NCBI GenBank assembly: GCA_019247695.1
Contig: JAFBAP010000071.1
Location: forward strand, 1 to 43,655
Origin: Verrucomicrobiota bacterium
GTDB taxonomy: Bacteria; Verrucomicrobiota; Verrucomicrobiia; Chthoniobacterales; JAFAMB01
Length of the DNA: 43,655 nucleotides
Direction: 5' to 3'
Part shown: positions 33,374-42,786 of the stretch, piece by piece
Layout of the letters: each line of letters starts with the position of its first letter
Position numbering within the stretch: position 1 is the first letter of the stretch
Made by a program: the position numbers and the translations under genes
Notes under the pieces: model-generated
Databases searched by the model: none
Seen by the model: only the letters and a program-made list of their open reading frames with translations
Told to the model about the DNA's origin: nothing

Positions 33374-36300
33374 TCAGGTACTCGCCAAAGCCCGCTCTTC
33401 TTCCCGGCGCTCAGGCCGCGGCGGCCGCGGGCCGAAAAATTTCATGATCAGCGAGAAGAACACCGGGGTAAACAGGATCCCGAATAAGGTCACGCCGATC
33501 ATGCCGCTGAAACCCGCCGTACCGAGAACCTGGCGCATTTCGGCGCCCGCCCCCTTGGCCACCACCAACGGCACCACGCCGAGGATGAAGGCGAACGAGG
33601 TCATCAGGATCGGTCGCAGCCGCAAGCGGGCCGCCTCCAGGGCGGCGGTGCGGCGATCCTTGCCGGCGTCCAGTTGTTGTTTGGCAAACTCGACGATCAG
33701 AATGGCGTTTTTGCAGGCGAGACCGACCAGGACCACGAACCCGATCTGGGTGAAAATGTTGTTGTCCATCGCCCGGATCCGAATCCCGGTCAGCGCCGAG
33801 CACAAGCACATCGGTACGATCAGAATAATGGCCAGCGGCAACGCCCAGCTTTCGTACTGGGCGGCCAGGGCCAGGAACACGAACAACACGGCCAGCGGAA
33901 AGATGTAAACCGCGGTGTTGCCGGCCAGGATCTCCTGCAGGCTCAGTTCGGTCCATTCATAGCCGAACTGCGGGGGTAAATTCTCAGCCGCAAGGCGGTT
34001 CATGATTTCGATCGCCTGCCCGGAGCTCGTCCCCGGGCGGGTATTACCCGTGATGTCGGCGCTGGGGTAAAGGTTGTAATGCATCACCTTATCCGGGCCG
34101 TTCCGTTCCTGGACGTTCAGCAACGTACCCAAAGGCACCATGCTGCCCGTGTTGCTGCGCGCGTAGAGGCTTTTGATCTTCTCGGCCCGGTCGCGGAACT
34201 GCGCGTCCGCCTGCGAGTTCACCTGAAAGGTTCGGCCAAGGAAATTGAAGTCGTTAACGTAGGTTGATCCCAGGTAAGTCTGGAGAGCGCTGAACACCGA
34301 CTCGACCGGCACATTCAGCGCTTCGGCCTTGTCACGGTCGATGTCGAGATAGAATTGCGGTACCCGGGTTCGGAAACTAGTAAAGAACCCGGTCAAGCCC
34401 GGTTCCTTTTGGGCCGTGGCAATCAGGTTGTCGGTGACCCGGGCGAGCGCCTCGAGTCCGGCAGCCCGGCGGTCCTGGACCTGCAGCTTGAAGCCGCCGG
34501 CATTGCCGATGCCTCGAACCGGAGGCGGCGGCACGACCAGAATCATCGCTTCCTGGATCTTGGCGGCCTGACCCTGCACCTTGCCCAGAATCGCAAGGCT
34601 CGTCTGGTCCGGGTGGGGCGTCCGTTCCTCGAACGGTTTCAGCGTCATGAACATCGAGACCGCGTTTGCGCGGTTGGAGCTGTCCAGAAAGGAGAGCCCC
34701 GGGATCGCCACGGTGTGCCCGACGCCCGGGGTGTGCAGGGCAATCTGTTCCAACTTATGGGTGACCGCTTCGGTCCGCTGCAGGGAGGCCCCATCCGGCA
34801 ACATGCCGATGGCGACGACGTAACCTTGATCCTGAGCGGGGATAAAGCCGGTCGGGGTCGTTTTGAAGCCCAGTCCGGTCAGTACCAGCAGCCCCAGGTA
34901 GACGATGATGACCACGATGGCCAGCCGCAACAGGTGCCGCACCAGCCACGCGTACCCGCCCGCCATGGCCTGAAAACCCCGGTTAAACCCGTGGAAGAAC
35001 CAGCCCAGCAGCAACTCGAGCACCCGCGTGAGCGGATCCGGCCTGGCGTCGTGTTTCCGAAGCAACAGCGCGGCGAGCGCCGGGCTCAGGGTCAAGGAGT
35101 TGAAGGCGGAAATGAGGGTAGCCACCGCAATGGTGAGCGCAAACTGGCGGTAAAACTGGCCGGTGATGCCGCTGATGAGCGCCGTCGGGATAAACACGGA
35201 ACTCAGCACGACGGCGATCGCGACGACGGCGCCGCTCACCTCATCCATCGCCTTGTAGGTCGCTTCGCGAGGGGACAACCCGTGCTCGATCCAGCGCTCG
35301 ACATTTTCAACGACCACGATGGCATCATCCACCACGATGCCGATCGCAAGCACCAGCCCGAACAGCGACAGGTTGTTAAGGGAAAAGCCGAGCGCCGCCA
35401 TCACGGCGAAGGTGCCGACCAGCGAGACCGGCACGGCCAGCAGCGGGATGATGGTCGCCCGCCATGTCTGCAGAAAGACCAGCACGACGATGACGACCAG
35501 CACGATGGCTTCAAACAGGGTGTGGAACACGGCGTGCAGCGACTGCTCGATGAACGTCGTCGGGTTGTACCCGATCTCGTAACGGATGCCGGCGGGGAAA
35601 CTCTTCGACAGCTCGTCAATTCGCTTTTCGACGGCGTGGGCGGTCCGCACCGCATTCGAGCCGGGCAGTTGAAAGATCGCCATGCCGGCCGACGGGCGCC
35701 CGTCCAGGAAACAGGTCGTCGAGTAGGTCTTCGCCCCCAATTCGGCGTGTCCGACGTCGCCCAGACGAACCAGTTGCCCGTTCGAACCCCGTTTAACGAT
35801 GATGCGGTTGAACTCCTGCGGGGTCGTCAGGCGCCCTTTGGTATTAATCAGCAGTTGGAAAGGGGTACCGGGCGGCGCGGGCGGGGCCCCGATCGTGCCC
35901 GCCGCTACCTGCACGTTCTGGGCCTGAATTGCCGAGTTGACGTCGTCCACCGTCAGGCCGCGCGCGTACATCCTGGCCGGGTCCAGCCAGATGCGCATGC
36001 TGTACTGGTCGGAGCCGAAGATGCGCAGGTCGCCAACGCCCTCGACGCGCTTGAGCGGGTCCTGCAGTTGCAGCACGGCGTAGTTGCTCAAATAAAGGGC
36101 GTCGTAGTTGGGGTCATCCGAAATGAGGTTGATGACCATCATGATGTCGGGCGACTGCTTCTGAACCGTAACGCCGAGCGCTCTCACCTCAGCCGGCAGT
36201 TGCGGCTGAGCGATCGCGACCCGGTTCTGAACCAGCACCTGCGCCATGTTGAGGTCGGTGCCCAGGTTGAACGTGATCGTCAGCTGCATCTGGCCGTTGG

Positions 36301-36556
36301 AGGCGCTGGTCGACGACATGTAAAGCATGTTCTCCACCCCGTTGACCTGCTCTTCGATGGGAGTCGCAACGGTTTCGGCCAGCACCTGCGGATCCGCGCC
36401 GGGGTAGAGGGCGGTCACCACTACGGTCGGCGGCGCGATTTCAGGGTACTGCGCCTGCGGCAGGATAAAGAAAGAAAGGGTGCCGAGGATAACGATGATG
36501 GTCGAGACAACGGTCGCGAAGATCGGCCGGTCGATGAAGAAATGGGCGAATTTCAT
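33374..36556 (-). CDS. RND multidrug efflux pump, HAE1 family inner-membrane subunit
   Basis: 1,060 residues, the usual length of AcrB/MexB. The first helix, FFIDRPIFATVVSTIIVILG, and the proton-relay motif IGIVVDDAIVVVENVERW (the two Asp of the DD pair) are in place, as are LVGLACKNAILIVEFAKQQL (the Lys of the relay) and GYVVAIGMLPDGASLQRT. Together with the adaptor it should pump drugs, bile-like compounds or solvents by proton antiport. The adaptor gene ends only 26 bp before it, so both are in one transcript. No TolC/OprM-type gene follows; an outer-membrane factor must come from elsewhere. Confidence 0.97.
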   Translation of the reverse strand: MKFAHFFIDRPIFATVVSTIIVILGTLSFFILPQAQYPEIAPPTVVVTALYPGADPQVLAETVATPIEEQVNGVENMLYMSSTSASNGQMQLTITFNLGTDLNMAQVLVQNRVAIAQPQLPAEVRALGVTVQKQSPDIMMVINLISDDPNYDALYLSNYAVLQLQDPLKRVEGVGDLRIFGSDQYSMRIWLDPARMYARGLTVDDVNSAIQAQNVQVAAGTIGAPPAPPGTPFQLLINTKGRLTTPQEFNRIIVKRGSNGQLVRLGDVGHAELGAKTYSTTCFLDGRPSAGMAIFQLPGSNAVRTAHAVEKRIDELSKSFPAGIRYEIGYNPTTFIEQSLHAVFHTLFEAIVLVVIVVLVFLQTWRATIIPLLAVPVSLVGTFAVMAALGFSLNNLSLFGLVLAIGIVVDDAIVVVENVERWIEHGLSPREATYKAMDEVSGAVVAIAVVLSSVFIPTALISGITGQFYRQFALTIAVATLISAFNSLTLSPALAALLLRKHDARPDPLTRVLELLLGWFFHGFNRGFQAMAGGYAWLVRHLLRLAIVVIIVYLGLLVLTGLGFKTTPTGFIPAQDQGYVVAIGMLPDGASLQRTEAVTHKLEQIALHTPGVGHTVAIPGLSFLDSSNRANAVSMFMTLKPFEERTPHPDQTSLAILGKVQGQAAKIQEAMILVVPPPPVRGIGNAGGFKLQVQDRRAAGLEALARVTDNLIATAQKEPGLTGFFTSFRTRVPQFYLDIDRDKAEALNVPVESVFSALQTYLGSTYVNDFNFLGRTFQVNSQADAQFRDRAEKIKSLYARSNTGSMVPLGTLLNVQERNGPDKVMHYNLYPSADITGNTRPGTSSGQAIEIMNRLAAENLPPQFGYEWTELSLQEILAGNTAVYIFPLAVLFVFLALAAQYESWALPLAIILIVPMCLCSALTGIRIRAMDNNIFTQIGFVVLVGLACKNAILIVEFAKQQLDAGKDRRTAALEAARLRLRPILMTSFAFILGVVPLVVAKGAGAEMRQVLGTAGFSGMIGVTLFGILFTPVFFSLIMKFFGPRPPRPERREEERALAST

Positions 36557-36582
36557 AGGGATGCTGCCTGCCGTTAAACCAG

Positions 36583-37803
36583 CTACCGGTGCGACCCGCC
36601 GCTCCGGGGCGGGTTCGCACCGGGACCGGCAGCGGCAGGAGCGCTCGAAGCCACCACCCCCGTCTCTTCCGCCGAAAGGTAGTTCTTCATGTCTCCCTGT
36701 TCAGGGGTCAGGGGCGCACCGGGCCGGACCTTGACGATCCCGTCGACCACAACCCCATCGTCCGGTTTGAGCCCTTCGCGCACCACCCGCAGACCGTCTA
36801 CCAGCGGACCCAGCGTGACCCGGACCTGGTTCGCCTTTTTGTCCGGAGTGACCACAAAAACAAATTTCAGGCCCTGGTCGGAAATTACTGCCTGGTCGGC
36901 GATCAGGAGGGCGTCGTACGGCTGGCTGGTCGGGACCCGGACCCGCACGAACATGCCCGGAAGCAGGATGCCGTCCGCATTAGAGAACTTGCCGCGGATC
37001 TGCAGCGTGCCGGTTGCGGGATCGATCTTGTTATCGATGAAATCGATCACACCCTGATAGTTAAAATCCTTCTGGTCGCCCAGCGCAATCGAAATAGGCA
37101 CCTTGGATTGGCGGGCGTCCGGAACTGAGCCCTTCGCGATCAGTTGTTCGTAGCGCACCACGGTGTTTTCGTCGACCTCGGCGTAGGCGTAAATCGGGTC
37201 CACGCTGACGATGTTGGTCAGCGTCGTCTGGTCGGCTTGAACCAGGTTGCCGACGGTGACGAGCTGGCGGCTGATCCGGCCGGCCACCGGCGCCTTGATC
37301 TGAGTGAAACCGAGGTTCAGCTGCGCGGCATTCACCGCAGCCTGCGCCGCCAGAACCTGCGCGTCGGCCTGGTTTTTCTGCGCGACCGCCGTGTCGTAAT
37401 CCTGGGTGGCAATGACGTTTTTGGCGCGCAGATCCTGGGCGCGGGCGAAGTTGGCCTCACCAAGCTTCTGTTGGGCCTCGGCCTGCCGGAGGTTGGCGGT
37501 TGCCTGGTCCAACGCCGCCTGGTAAGGCCGGGGATCAATGACCAGCAGCAGGTCGCCTGCCTTGACGAGGTCACCCTCCTTGAAGACGATCCGGTCGATG
37601 TAGCCGCTTACCCGGGGCCGGATGTCAACGTTGTCAACCGCCGCCATCTGCCCGGTAAAGTCAGCATGATCGACGATCGTTTTTGAGACCGGCTTCGCAA
37701 CGGTGACGGCCGGAGGAGGCATCGCCGGCGGGCCGGCCGGAGGCTTGGCGCATCCGGCCAGGCACGTGATCAGGGTAGCCATCGCCAGGGACACCCGTTG
37801 CAT
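36583..37803 (-). CDS. RND efflux periplasmic adaptor lipoprotein (AcrA/MexA type)
   Basis: 406 residues from the ATG at 37803, chosen because MQRVSLAMATLITCLAGCAK is a lipoprotein signal with lipobox LAGC; the frame extends to 37935. Domain order is the membrane-fusion standard: beta/lipoyl (VDNVDIRPRVSGYIDRIVFK, GDLVKAGDLLLVIDPRPY), alpha-hairpin (QAALDQATANLRQAEAQQKL, AQDLRAKNVIATQDYDTA), lipoyl half (INAP-type QIKAPVAGRISRQLVTVGNL), beta-barrel and membrane-proximal domains. It links the pump to an outer-membrane channel. The upstream gap of ~520 bp contains dispersed repeats. Confidence 0.95.
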   Translation of the reverse strand: MQRVSLAMATLITCLAGCAKPPAGPPAMPPPAVTVAKPVSKTIVDHADFTGQMAAVDNVDIRPRVSGYIDRIVFKEGDLVKAGDLLLVIDPRPYQAALDQATANLRQAEAQQKLGEANFARAQDLRAKNVIATQDYDTAVAQKNQADAQVLAAQAAVNAAQLNLGFTQIKAPVAGRISRQLVTVGNLVQADQTTLTNIVSVDPIYAYAEVDENTVVRYEQLIAKGSVPDARQSKVPISIALGDQKDFNYQGVIDFIDNKIDPATGTLQIRGKFSNADGILLPGMFVRVRVPTSQPYDALLIADQAVISDQGLKFVFVVTPDKKANQVRVTLGPLVDGLRVVREGLKPDDGVVVDGIVKVRPGAPLTPEQGDMKNYLSAEETGVVASSAPAAAGPGANPPRSGGSHR

Positions 37804-38063
37804 CCTGAAACGCGCACGTGCCTCACTTGATCGGCACCGGCCGGGAAAAGCGGAAATGATGTGTCGCATGGATTCGGAGCTCGCGACCTGGAATTGAAGC
37901 CGCCCCGCCGCCGCTTTCAAGCTTCGGTTAGCCATTACTTACTCATACGCGCCCGGCCGGCCCGGCGGTATATATATCTAAGTATCTATGCAGGACACCC
38001 CGCTTCAGAACGGTGGCGTCGCTCCACCTGTTGATTCGCCAGCCAGACTACGAATGGCTTCAC

Positions 38064-38255
38064 GCGGTCACACGGCGACCACGGCGGGGCTGGCGGGCAC
38101 GACGTAAGAGTTCACACGGCGAACACGGCGACCACGGCGGGAAGAGGGAACAGTTCGGGGTCCGGGGTTCGGAGACGTCGTATCACCGGGTCCAGTCGTC
38201 TGCCGGAGCACGGTGGGAAGACGGAATCCTCCGCAGAACCCGCAGAAAGACAGTC
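38064..38255. repeat. Dispersed repeat block (CACGGCG, CGGGGTTCGG and CGCAGAA units)
   Basis: GGTCACACGGCGACCACGGC, GCGGGCACGACGTAAGAGTT and the following GGCGAACACGGCGACCACGG units are followed by a short CGGGGTCCGGGGTTCGGAG run. Later comes CCGCAGAACCCGCAGAAAG, the inverse of the TTCTGCG-type segment at 9027. The block lies between the adaptor gene's upstream region and the small membrane protein gene. Confidence 0.8.
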
Positions 38256-38323
38256 CCGAATACTGAGCTTGACACCGGCAGGCGGCCATCAGGATGCCGC
38301 TCCGAACGCCGGATGCCGAACCT

Positions 38324-38530
38324 TCATTCCATGCCGGCCGGCTGAGGAGTTGCCGGGCGTCTCTGGCCGGTGATCGCGGTAATCAGAGCAAGTAGCCAGC
38401 TGATGAGCGCCGGACTGATGTCGGCCAAATCAAGCGGTTCCCCCAGTTTGACCTTCCTGGCGAGCGGCATTGAGAAGTACGTCGCCACCGCCGCGAATAG
38501 CACAACTCCGATCGAGGATTTATTGCTCAT
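38324..38530 (-). CDS. Small two-helix membrane protein (holin-like size)
   Basis: 68 residues. Two hydrophobic segments, SIGVVLFAAVATYFSMPLA and ISPALISWLLALITAITG, are joined by a short charged linker (RKVKLGEPLDLAD). Size and topology recall small holin-like or stress membrane peptides, but no family is recognised. There is no clear ribosome site. The region beyond the first helix reads naturally, which supports a real gene. Its 3' neighbour is repeat DNA; the small secreted peptide gene lies upstream on the same strand. Confidence 0.5.
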   Translation of the reverse strand: MSNKSSIGVVLFAAVATYFSMPLARKVKLGEPLDLADISPALISWLLALITAITGQRRPATPQPAGME

Positions 38531-38640
38531 GCGGAGTCTTTCTCTGACTGATGCGTTAAGGCAAAAGAAATATGCTTACCTGACGCTCTTTTAAGCCTGC
38601 GGCAGTAAGCCGCAACGCGCAAACGAAGGAAACAGGGCCA

Positions 38641-38850
38641 TCAGACCTGCGGTCCGCGCGGGGGCCGGGGAATGTAAAAGGCAAGGGTGGGACTGGCTGG
38701 TCCGAATGCGTGAGCAAGCTCATGGATAGCGCACGGGGCATCGGAACCGCGGGTTGAAGCAGTGGTGCGGGTGCTGTGGGCGGGCAAGGCAGCGGGGGAG
38801 AGGGCAGCGAGCATCAGCATCAGAGAAGGAAGGCGAAGCAAGGAATTCAT
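38641..38850 (-). CDS. Small secreted hypothetical peptide
   Basis: 69 residues with a probable Sec signal peptide, MNSLLRLPSLMLMLAALSPA, cleaved after ALPAHS or nearby. The mature ~43 residues (DAPCAIHELAHAFGPASP, TLAFYIPRPPRGPQV) contain one Cys and two His. No family is recognised. A purine-rich GAGAGG lies just before the ATG. Just upstream is a very AT-rich stretch (38868-38920) that could hold the promoter. Confidence 0.45.
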   Translation of the reverse strand: MNSLLRLPSLMLMLAALSPAALPAHSTRTTASTRGSDAPCAIHELAHAFGPASPTLAFYIPRPPRGPQV

Positions 38851-38867
38851 GGCCTCTCTAATCGGAT

Positions 38868-38920
38868 ACTAAAATTTAATATTTATAATAAAAATTATAT
38901 TAATAAGAGAAACAAGATGG
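38868..38920. promoter_or_regulatory. Very AT-rich island in a divergent gap
   Basis: A run of TTTAATATTTATAATAAAAA and ATTATATTAATAAGAG breaks the GC-rich background. It lies between the divergent small secreted peptide gene and the histidine kinase gene. TATAAT (38885-38890) and related hexamers could act as -10 elements. No -35 with good spacing was fixed. Confidence 0.45.
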
Positions 38921-39004
38921 GCTAATCCGCCCCGCGATGCTCATTCTCGCAAGGATTAGAGATGGTCTACTGCGCATATTTGTAGTAATCTCTGCTCAAT
39001 TCTG

Positions 39005-40417
39005 ATGATCGTTCCGACTTCGTCCCGACTGCTGAGATGGGCCTTTATCGCCGCATCCATCGTTCTGGTGGCGGATGTACTGGTCTGTCTGCTCTCCGTG
39101 CACCGTTTTTTTCAGGATATAGAATTCGCCGAAAGATCTGATATTTTCCTCGACGAGGTGAACCACACGCTCGCGCTGATCAAGGATGCGGAGACGGGCC
39201 AGCGCGGTTACCTGCTCACCGGCGACGAGCGGTTTCTGGAGCCGTACCGCGCTGCGATGAGCGGCCTGGATGAGCAGCTTGCAAAGTTAATGCAGCAGAC
39301 AACCGGCATCTTCCGCAACTCCCGGGATCAGGTTGCCCGGTACGAGCAACTGGTCCGGGAAAATCTCGGCTCGCTGGCCAGCGTCATTGAAGCGCGGCGC
39401 CAGGGGCATCCGCCGGCTCTCGACACGTTGTATCAAAGCAAGCAGCTGACCGATGAGGTGCGCGCGCAGGCGTCGCGTCTGATTGCGACGGAGCGCGCGG
39501 GTTTGTCTGCGCGCAATGAAGAGGCCCTCGACAACCTCCATTGGACTTACGGCAGCTTTGCGGGGGCCGCGGTGCTGAATCTGGTCCTGCTGGCGGTCCT
39601 TTGGTGGACCGTGCAGTGCGAGCGTTCCGCCCGCACCGAAGCGGAGCGTGCCAACCGCCTGAAAGACGAGTTTTTGGCCACCCTCTCCCACGAACTGCGT
39701 ACCCCGATCCACGCGGTGCTGGGCTGGACGGCCGTGCTGAGCAACGAGCGCTTTGACGACCTGCAGGAGATCCGCCGGGGGCTTAGGGTCATCGAGCAGA
39801 ACGCGGAAGCCCAGGCGCAGCTGGTCGAAGAACTCCTAGATCTCTCACGCATCATTGCCGGCCGTTTGCACCTGGAATGCCAGCCGGTCGATTTCGCCGC
39901 GGTGATTCAGGCCGCCATTGCCACGGTGCAGGTTACGGCCGAGAAAAAGGGCGTGCGCCTGACCGCCGAGTTGCCGTCCACGGACGGCGCGGTCTGGGGT
40001 GACCCGGCGAGGCTGCAACAGGTCGTCTGGAACCTGTTAATCAACGCCATCAAGTTTACTCCTGCCGGCGGGGAGGTCGCGGTGGCGCTGCGGAAGGCGG
40101 ATCATCTCGTCGAGCTGACCGTGCGCGACAACGGCATAGGCATCAGGCCGGAAATGTTGCCGCACCTCTTTGAGCGCTTCCGACAGGGGGATAGTTCGCT
40201 CACGCGCCGTTACGGCGGCCTGGGTATCGGCCTGGCGCTGGTCAAGAGCCTGGTCGGCATGCAGGGCGGCAGCATCCAGGCCTACAGCCGGGGCGAAGGC
40301 CACGGGGCCACTTTCACCGTGCGCTTGCCCCTGGCCGACTCCGCAACGCCCTCGGTACCCCAGTTTACGCCTCTCTGGCGGGGAGACCCGGCGCGAACCC
40401 TGTCGCAGCAGCTCTGA
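39005..40417 (+). CDS. Sensor histidine kinase with CHASE3 domain
   Basis: 470 residues. Helix one is at 11-32 and helix two at 184-203. Between them lies a periplasmic CHASE3 sensor with the signature DAETGQRGYLLTGDERFLEP (61-80). The cytoplasmic part has the HisKA box FLATLSHELRTPIHAVLGW (phosphoacceptor His229), the N box NLLINAIKFTPAGG, DNGIGI (G1) and GGLGIGLALVKSLVG (G2). There is no PAS or receiver domain. No response regulator lies nearby, so it is an orphan kinase whose partner is unknown. It is divergent from two small membrane/secreted proteins. Confidence 0.95.
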   Translation: MIVPTSSRLLRWAFIAASIVLVADVLVCLLSVHRFFQDIEFAERSDIFLDEVNHTLALIKDAETGQRGYLLTGDERFLEPYRAAMSGLDEQLAKLMQQTTGIFRNSRDQVARYEQLVRENLGSLASVIEARRQGHPPALDTLYQSKQLTDEVRAQASRLIATERAGLSARNEEALDNLHWTYGSFAGAAVLNLVLLAVLWWTVQCERSARTEAERANRLKDEFLATLSHELRTPIHAVLGWTAVLSNERFDDLQEIRRGLRVIEQNAEAQAQLVEELLDLSRIIAGRLHLECQPVDFAAVIQAAIATVQVTAEKKGVRLTAELPSTDGAVWGDPARLQQVVWNLLINAIKFTPAGGEVAVALRKADHLVELTVRDNGIGIRPEMLPHLFERFRQGDSSLTRRYGGLGIGLALVKSLVGMQGGSIQAYSRGEGHGATFTVRLPLADSATPSVPQFTPLWRGDPARTLSQQL

Positions 40418-40546
40418 AGGCCTCGCCGGGCTTCGGCCGTTGACGAAGCGCGGCGATCATCCAGGCGTTGACCGCGAGGATCACGGGGATCACGGGCATC
40501 GCGTGCGCCGTTTCGCGGTGGCCGCTGCCGGCATTTTGGCATTCCT

Positions 40547-41719
40547 TCACGGTTTCAGCACGACCTTGATGCAGCCGTCTTTTTTATCGCGGAAGGTCTT
40601 GTAGGCCTCGGGACCTTGCTCGAGCGGCAGCCGGTGGGTGATGATGAAGGAAGGATCGATCTCGCCCGCCTGGATCCTGCGCAGCAGAGGTTCGGTGTAA
40701 CGTGGGACGTGCGTCTGGCCCGACTTGAGGGTTAGCGCCTTATTCACGATCGCCCCGAAAGGAATCTTGTCGGGAAAACCGATGTACACCCCTGGAATGG
40801 AGAGGGTGCCGCCCTTGCGGCAACAGACGATGGCTTCGCGCAGCACATGGGGCCGGTCGGCGGCGATGGCCACCACCGCCTTGGCTTTGTCAAGCATCGC
40901 CGGCAGGGTGCTGCCGGCGTGCGCTTCGCACCCGACGGCGTCGATGCAGCGGTCCGGCCCGCGTCCCCCGGTCATGTCCATGAGATGATCATAGACGCTT
41001 TCCTTTTCGAAGTTGATCGTCTCCGCCTTGCCGTGCTCCCGGGCCATCTGCAGGCGTTCTGGTTCCCGGTCGATGGCGATCACCCGGCCGGCGCCGAGCA
41101 TCCAGGCGCTCTTGATGCAGAATTGTCCCACCGGCCCGCAGCCCCACACGGCGACGGTGTCGCCGGGTTCGATGTCGGCGTTCTCCGCCGCCATGTATCC
41201 GGTCGGGAAGATATCGGACAAAAACACCACCTGTTCATCCGTCAGGCCTTCCGGAATTTTGATCGGACCGACGTCGGCGAACGGTACCCGGAGGTATTCG
41301 GCCTGGCCGCCGGGAAAACCGCCCAGCATATGAGAGTAGCCGAAGAGACCGGCCGGAGATTGCCCCAGGACCTTCGCAGCCATCTCCTTGTTGGGATTTG
41401 AATTGTCGCAAAGGGAGAACAGCGTCCGTTCACAGAACCAACAGTGACCGCAACAGATGGTGAACGGCACGACTACGCGATCGCCCACTTTTAGTTTCCG
41501 GACGTCGCGTCCGGCCTCGACGACTTCGCCCATCGGTTCGTGGCCGATCACATCGCCCTTTTCCATGGTCGGCATAACGCCGTCATAGAGGTGAAGGTCG
41601 GAGCCGCAGATCGCCGTGGTGGTGATCTTGACGATCACGTCGGTCGGATGAACGATTTTCGGGTCGGGAACTGTATCGATTCGCACGTCTTCTTTGCCGT
41701 GCCAGCAGAGCGCTTTCAA
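40547..41719 (-). CDS. Zinc-dependent alcohol dehydrogenase (formaldehyde-dehydrogenase-like)
   Basis: 390 residues starting at TTG (read as [15 protein letters not shown]), supported by the usual family start; no ATG is suitably placed. Catalytic zinc ligands are Cys38 in [12 protein letters not shown] and His60-Glu61 in IGHEPMG. The structural zinc set is Cys90, 93, 96 and 104 ([17 protein letters not shown]). The nucleotide site is [17 protein letters not shown]. The branch resembles glutathione-independent formaldehyde dehydrogenase-like enzymes, which oxidise alcohols or aldehydes. The short gap before it (40418-40546) has ATCACGGGGATCACGGGCAT repeats. Confidence 0.93.
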   Translation of the reverse strand: MKALCWHGKEDVRIDTVPDPKIVHPTDVIVKITTTAICGSDLHLYDGVMPTMEKGDVIGHEPMGEVVEAGRDVRKLKVGDRVVVPFTICCGHCWFCERTLFSLCDNSNPNKEMAAKVLGQSPAGLFGYSHMLGGFPGGQAEYLRVPFADVGPIKIPEGLTDEQVVFLSDIFPTGYMAAENADIEPGDTVAVWGCGPVGQFCIKSAWMLGAGRVIAIDREPERLQMAREHGKAETINFEKESVYDHLMDMTGGRGPDRCIDAVGCEAHAGSTLPAMLDKAKAVVAIAADRPHVLREAIVCCRKGGTLSIPGVYIGFPDKIPFGAIVNKALTLKSGQTHVPRYTEPLLRRIQAGEIDPSFIITHRLPLEQGPEAYKTFRDKKDGCIKVVLKP

Positions 41720-41913
41720 TTGATGGATTTTTCCTTTCTTCAGTTGGGGAGCCGATGATTTTTCTTCCGGTACGTTTTAAAAATCGCACCGGAGGCCGGG
41801 GGCGGGCTGCCAAGGCGGTCTGGAAATTTTGCCGCCTGGGGCGATCCGGCGTAAAAACGCGGTAAAGGGACCCGACGCACTTTTATGGCAGGTGTGGCCG
41901 GGCGCGCGGGAGA

Positions 41914-41989
41914 TGGAGCGGGTGACCGGACTCGAACCGGCGACAATCTCGTTGGCAACGAGATACTCTACCAACTGAGTTACACCCGC
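41914..41989 (-). tRNA. tRNA-Gly (anticodon GCC)
   Basis: 76 nt including an encoded CCA end. Acceptor arms GCGGGTG and CACCCGC pair fully. The D arm is ACTCAGTTGGTAGAGT. The anticodon stem TCTCG/CGAGA carries loop TTGCCAA with anticodon GCC. The T arm GCCGG-TTCGAGT-CCGGT is standard. The discriminator base is T. It reads GGC and GGT glycine codons. A good promoter lies upstream (42010-42037). Confidence 0.97.
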
Positions 41990-42009
41990 GTCTCGAAGAC
42001 TAGGCCGCG

Positions 42010-42037
42010 ACAATAACGGGCCTATCCTTGTTGTCAA
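42010..42037 (-). promoter_or_regulatory. Sigma-70-like promoter of tRNA-Gly
   Basis: On the minus strand TTGACA (perfect -35, 42032-42037) and TATTGT (-10, 42010-42015, four of six matches) are separated by 16 bases. The -10 lies 20 bp before the tRNA 5' end, leaving a short leader. Confidence 0.75.
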
Positions 42038-42176
42038 TACCGGAATGCTCTCGTATTAACCTCGTTTAGATTCCGTTCCGTGGCGGTCCGGCAATTTTGC
42101 CGGACCATGGCACCTGGGTCGTGGCCGTTCCGGTGTTGATGCCCGCAGCGTGAGGGCCACAGCTGCGAAATCATTT

Positions 42177-42749
42177 ATGAAAACTTCCAAGCTCATCATT
42201 GTCACTCTCTTCGTCGGTTCACTCGGTTTGGCGGCGCAAGCGGCCGACACCTACCAGATCGATCCGGTACATTCCTCAGTCGTGTTCAAGGTCCGTCACC
42301 TGAACGTCACCGATTTTTACGGCCGCTTCAACGATGTGACCGGGACCGTGACCCTCGACCCGTCCAACCCGGCCGCAGATTCACTCGATCTGGAAGTCAA
42401 GAGCGACAGCATCGATACCCACACTGAAAAGCGTGACCAAGTTCTCAAGGGCCCTGATTTTTTTAACGTCAAACAATTTCCGACCATCGCGTTCAAGAGC
42501 GCGAAAATCGAAAAAGCGGGGGACGACACCTATAACGTTACCGGCAATCTGACGCTACGCGGTGTGACCAAGCCGTTGACCCTCGAGTTTAAGATAACCG
42601 GCGAAGGCAAGGGCATGAAAGACGAGTATCGCGCCGGCGGGGAGACCCAGTTCACGATCAGACGCGGCGACTTCGGCATGACGTATATGCCCGGCATCGC
42701 TGGGGATGACATCACGCTGATCATCAGCCTTGAAGGGATCAAGAAGTAA
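42177..42749 (+). CDS. YceI-family periplasmic lipid-binding protein
   Basis: 190 residues. A signal peptide (KTSKLIIVTLFVGSLGLAAQ) ends at AAQAAD. The mature protein starts TYQIDPVHSSVVFKVRHLNV, the classic YceI beginning, with DFYGRFNDVTGTVTLD, KRDQVLKGPDFFNVKQFPTI, NVTGNLTLRGVTKPLTLEFK and TQFTIRRGDFGMTY. These form the lipocalin-like barrel that holds a polyprenyl or quinone chain. Its function is probably isoprenoid transport or stress protection. It is followed at 37 bp by a polytopic membrane protein gene, likely in the same operon. Confidence 0.93.
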   Translation: MKTSKLIIVTLFVGSLGLAAQAADTYQIDPVHSSVVFKVRHLNVTDFYGRFNDVTGTVTLDPSNPAADSLDLEVKSDSIDTHTEKRDQVLKGPDFFNVKQFPTIAFKSAKIEKAGDDTYNVTGNLTLRGVTKPLTLEFKITGEGKGMKDEYRAGGETQFTIRRGDFGMTYMPGIAGDDITLIISLEGIKK

Positions 42750-42786
42750 GCGGCTTCGTTTACTTTTCCGGAGGTTAAGAAAACGG

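Noticed and set aside
34355-36577. Long plus-strand frame (740 codons) opposite the RND pump gene
   Set aside because: It is a shadow of the GC-rich pump gene; its composition (His/Arg/Gln/Asp rich) lacks any domain, while the minus strand encodes a full AcrB-like protein.
41914-41989. tRNA-Gly as attachment site of an integrated element
   Set aside because: No integrase gene and no repeated tRNA 3' end were found in the window.
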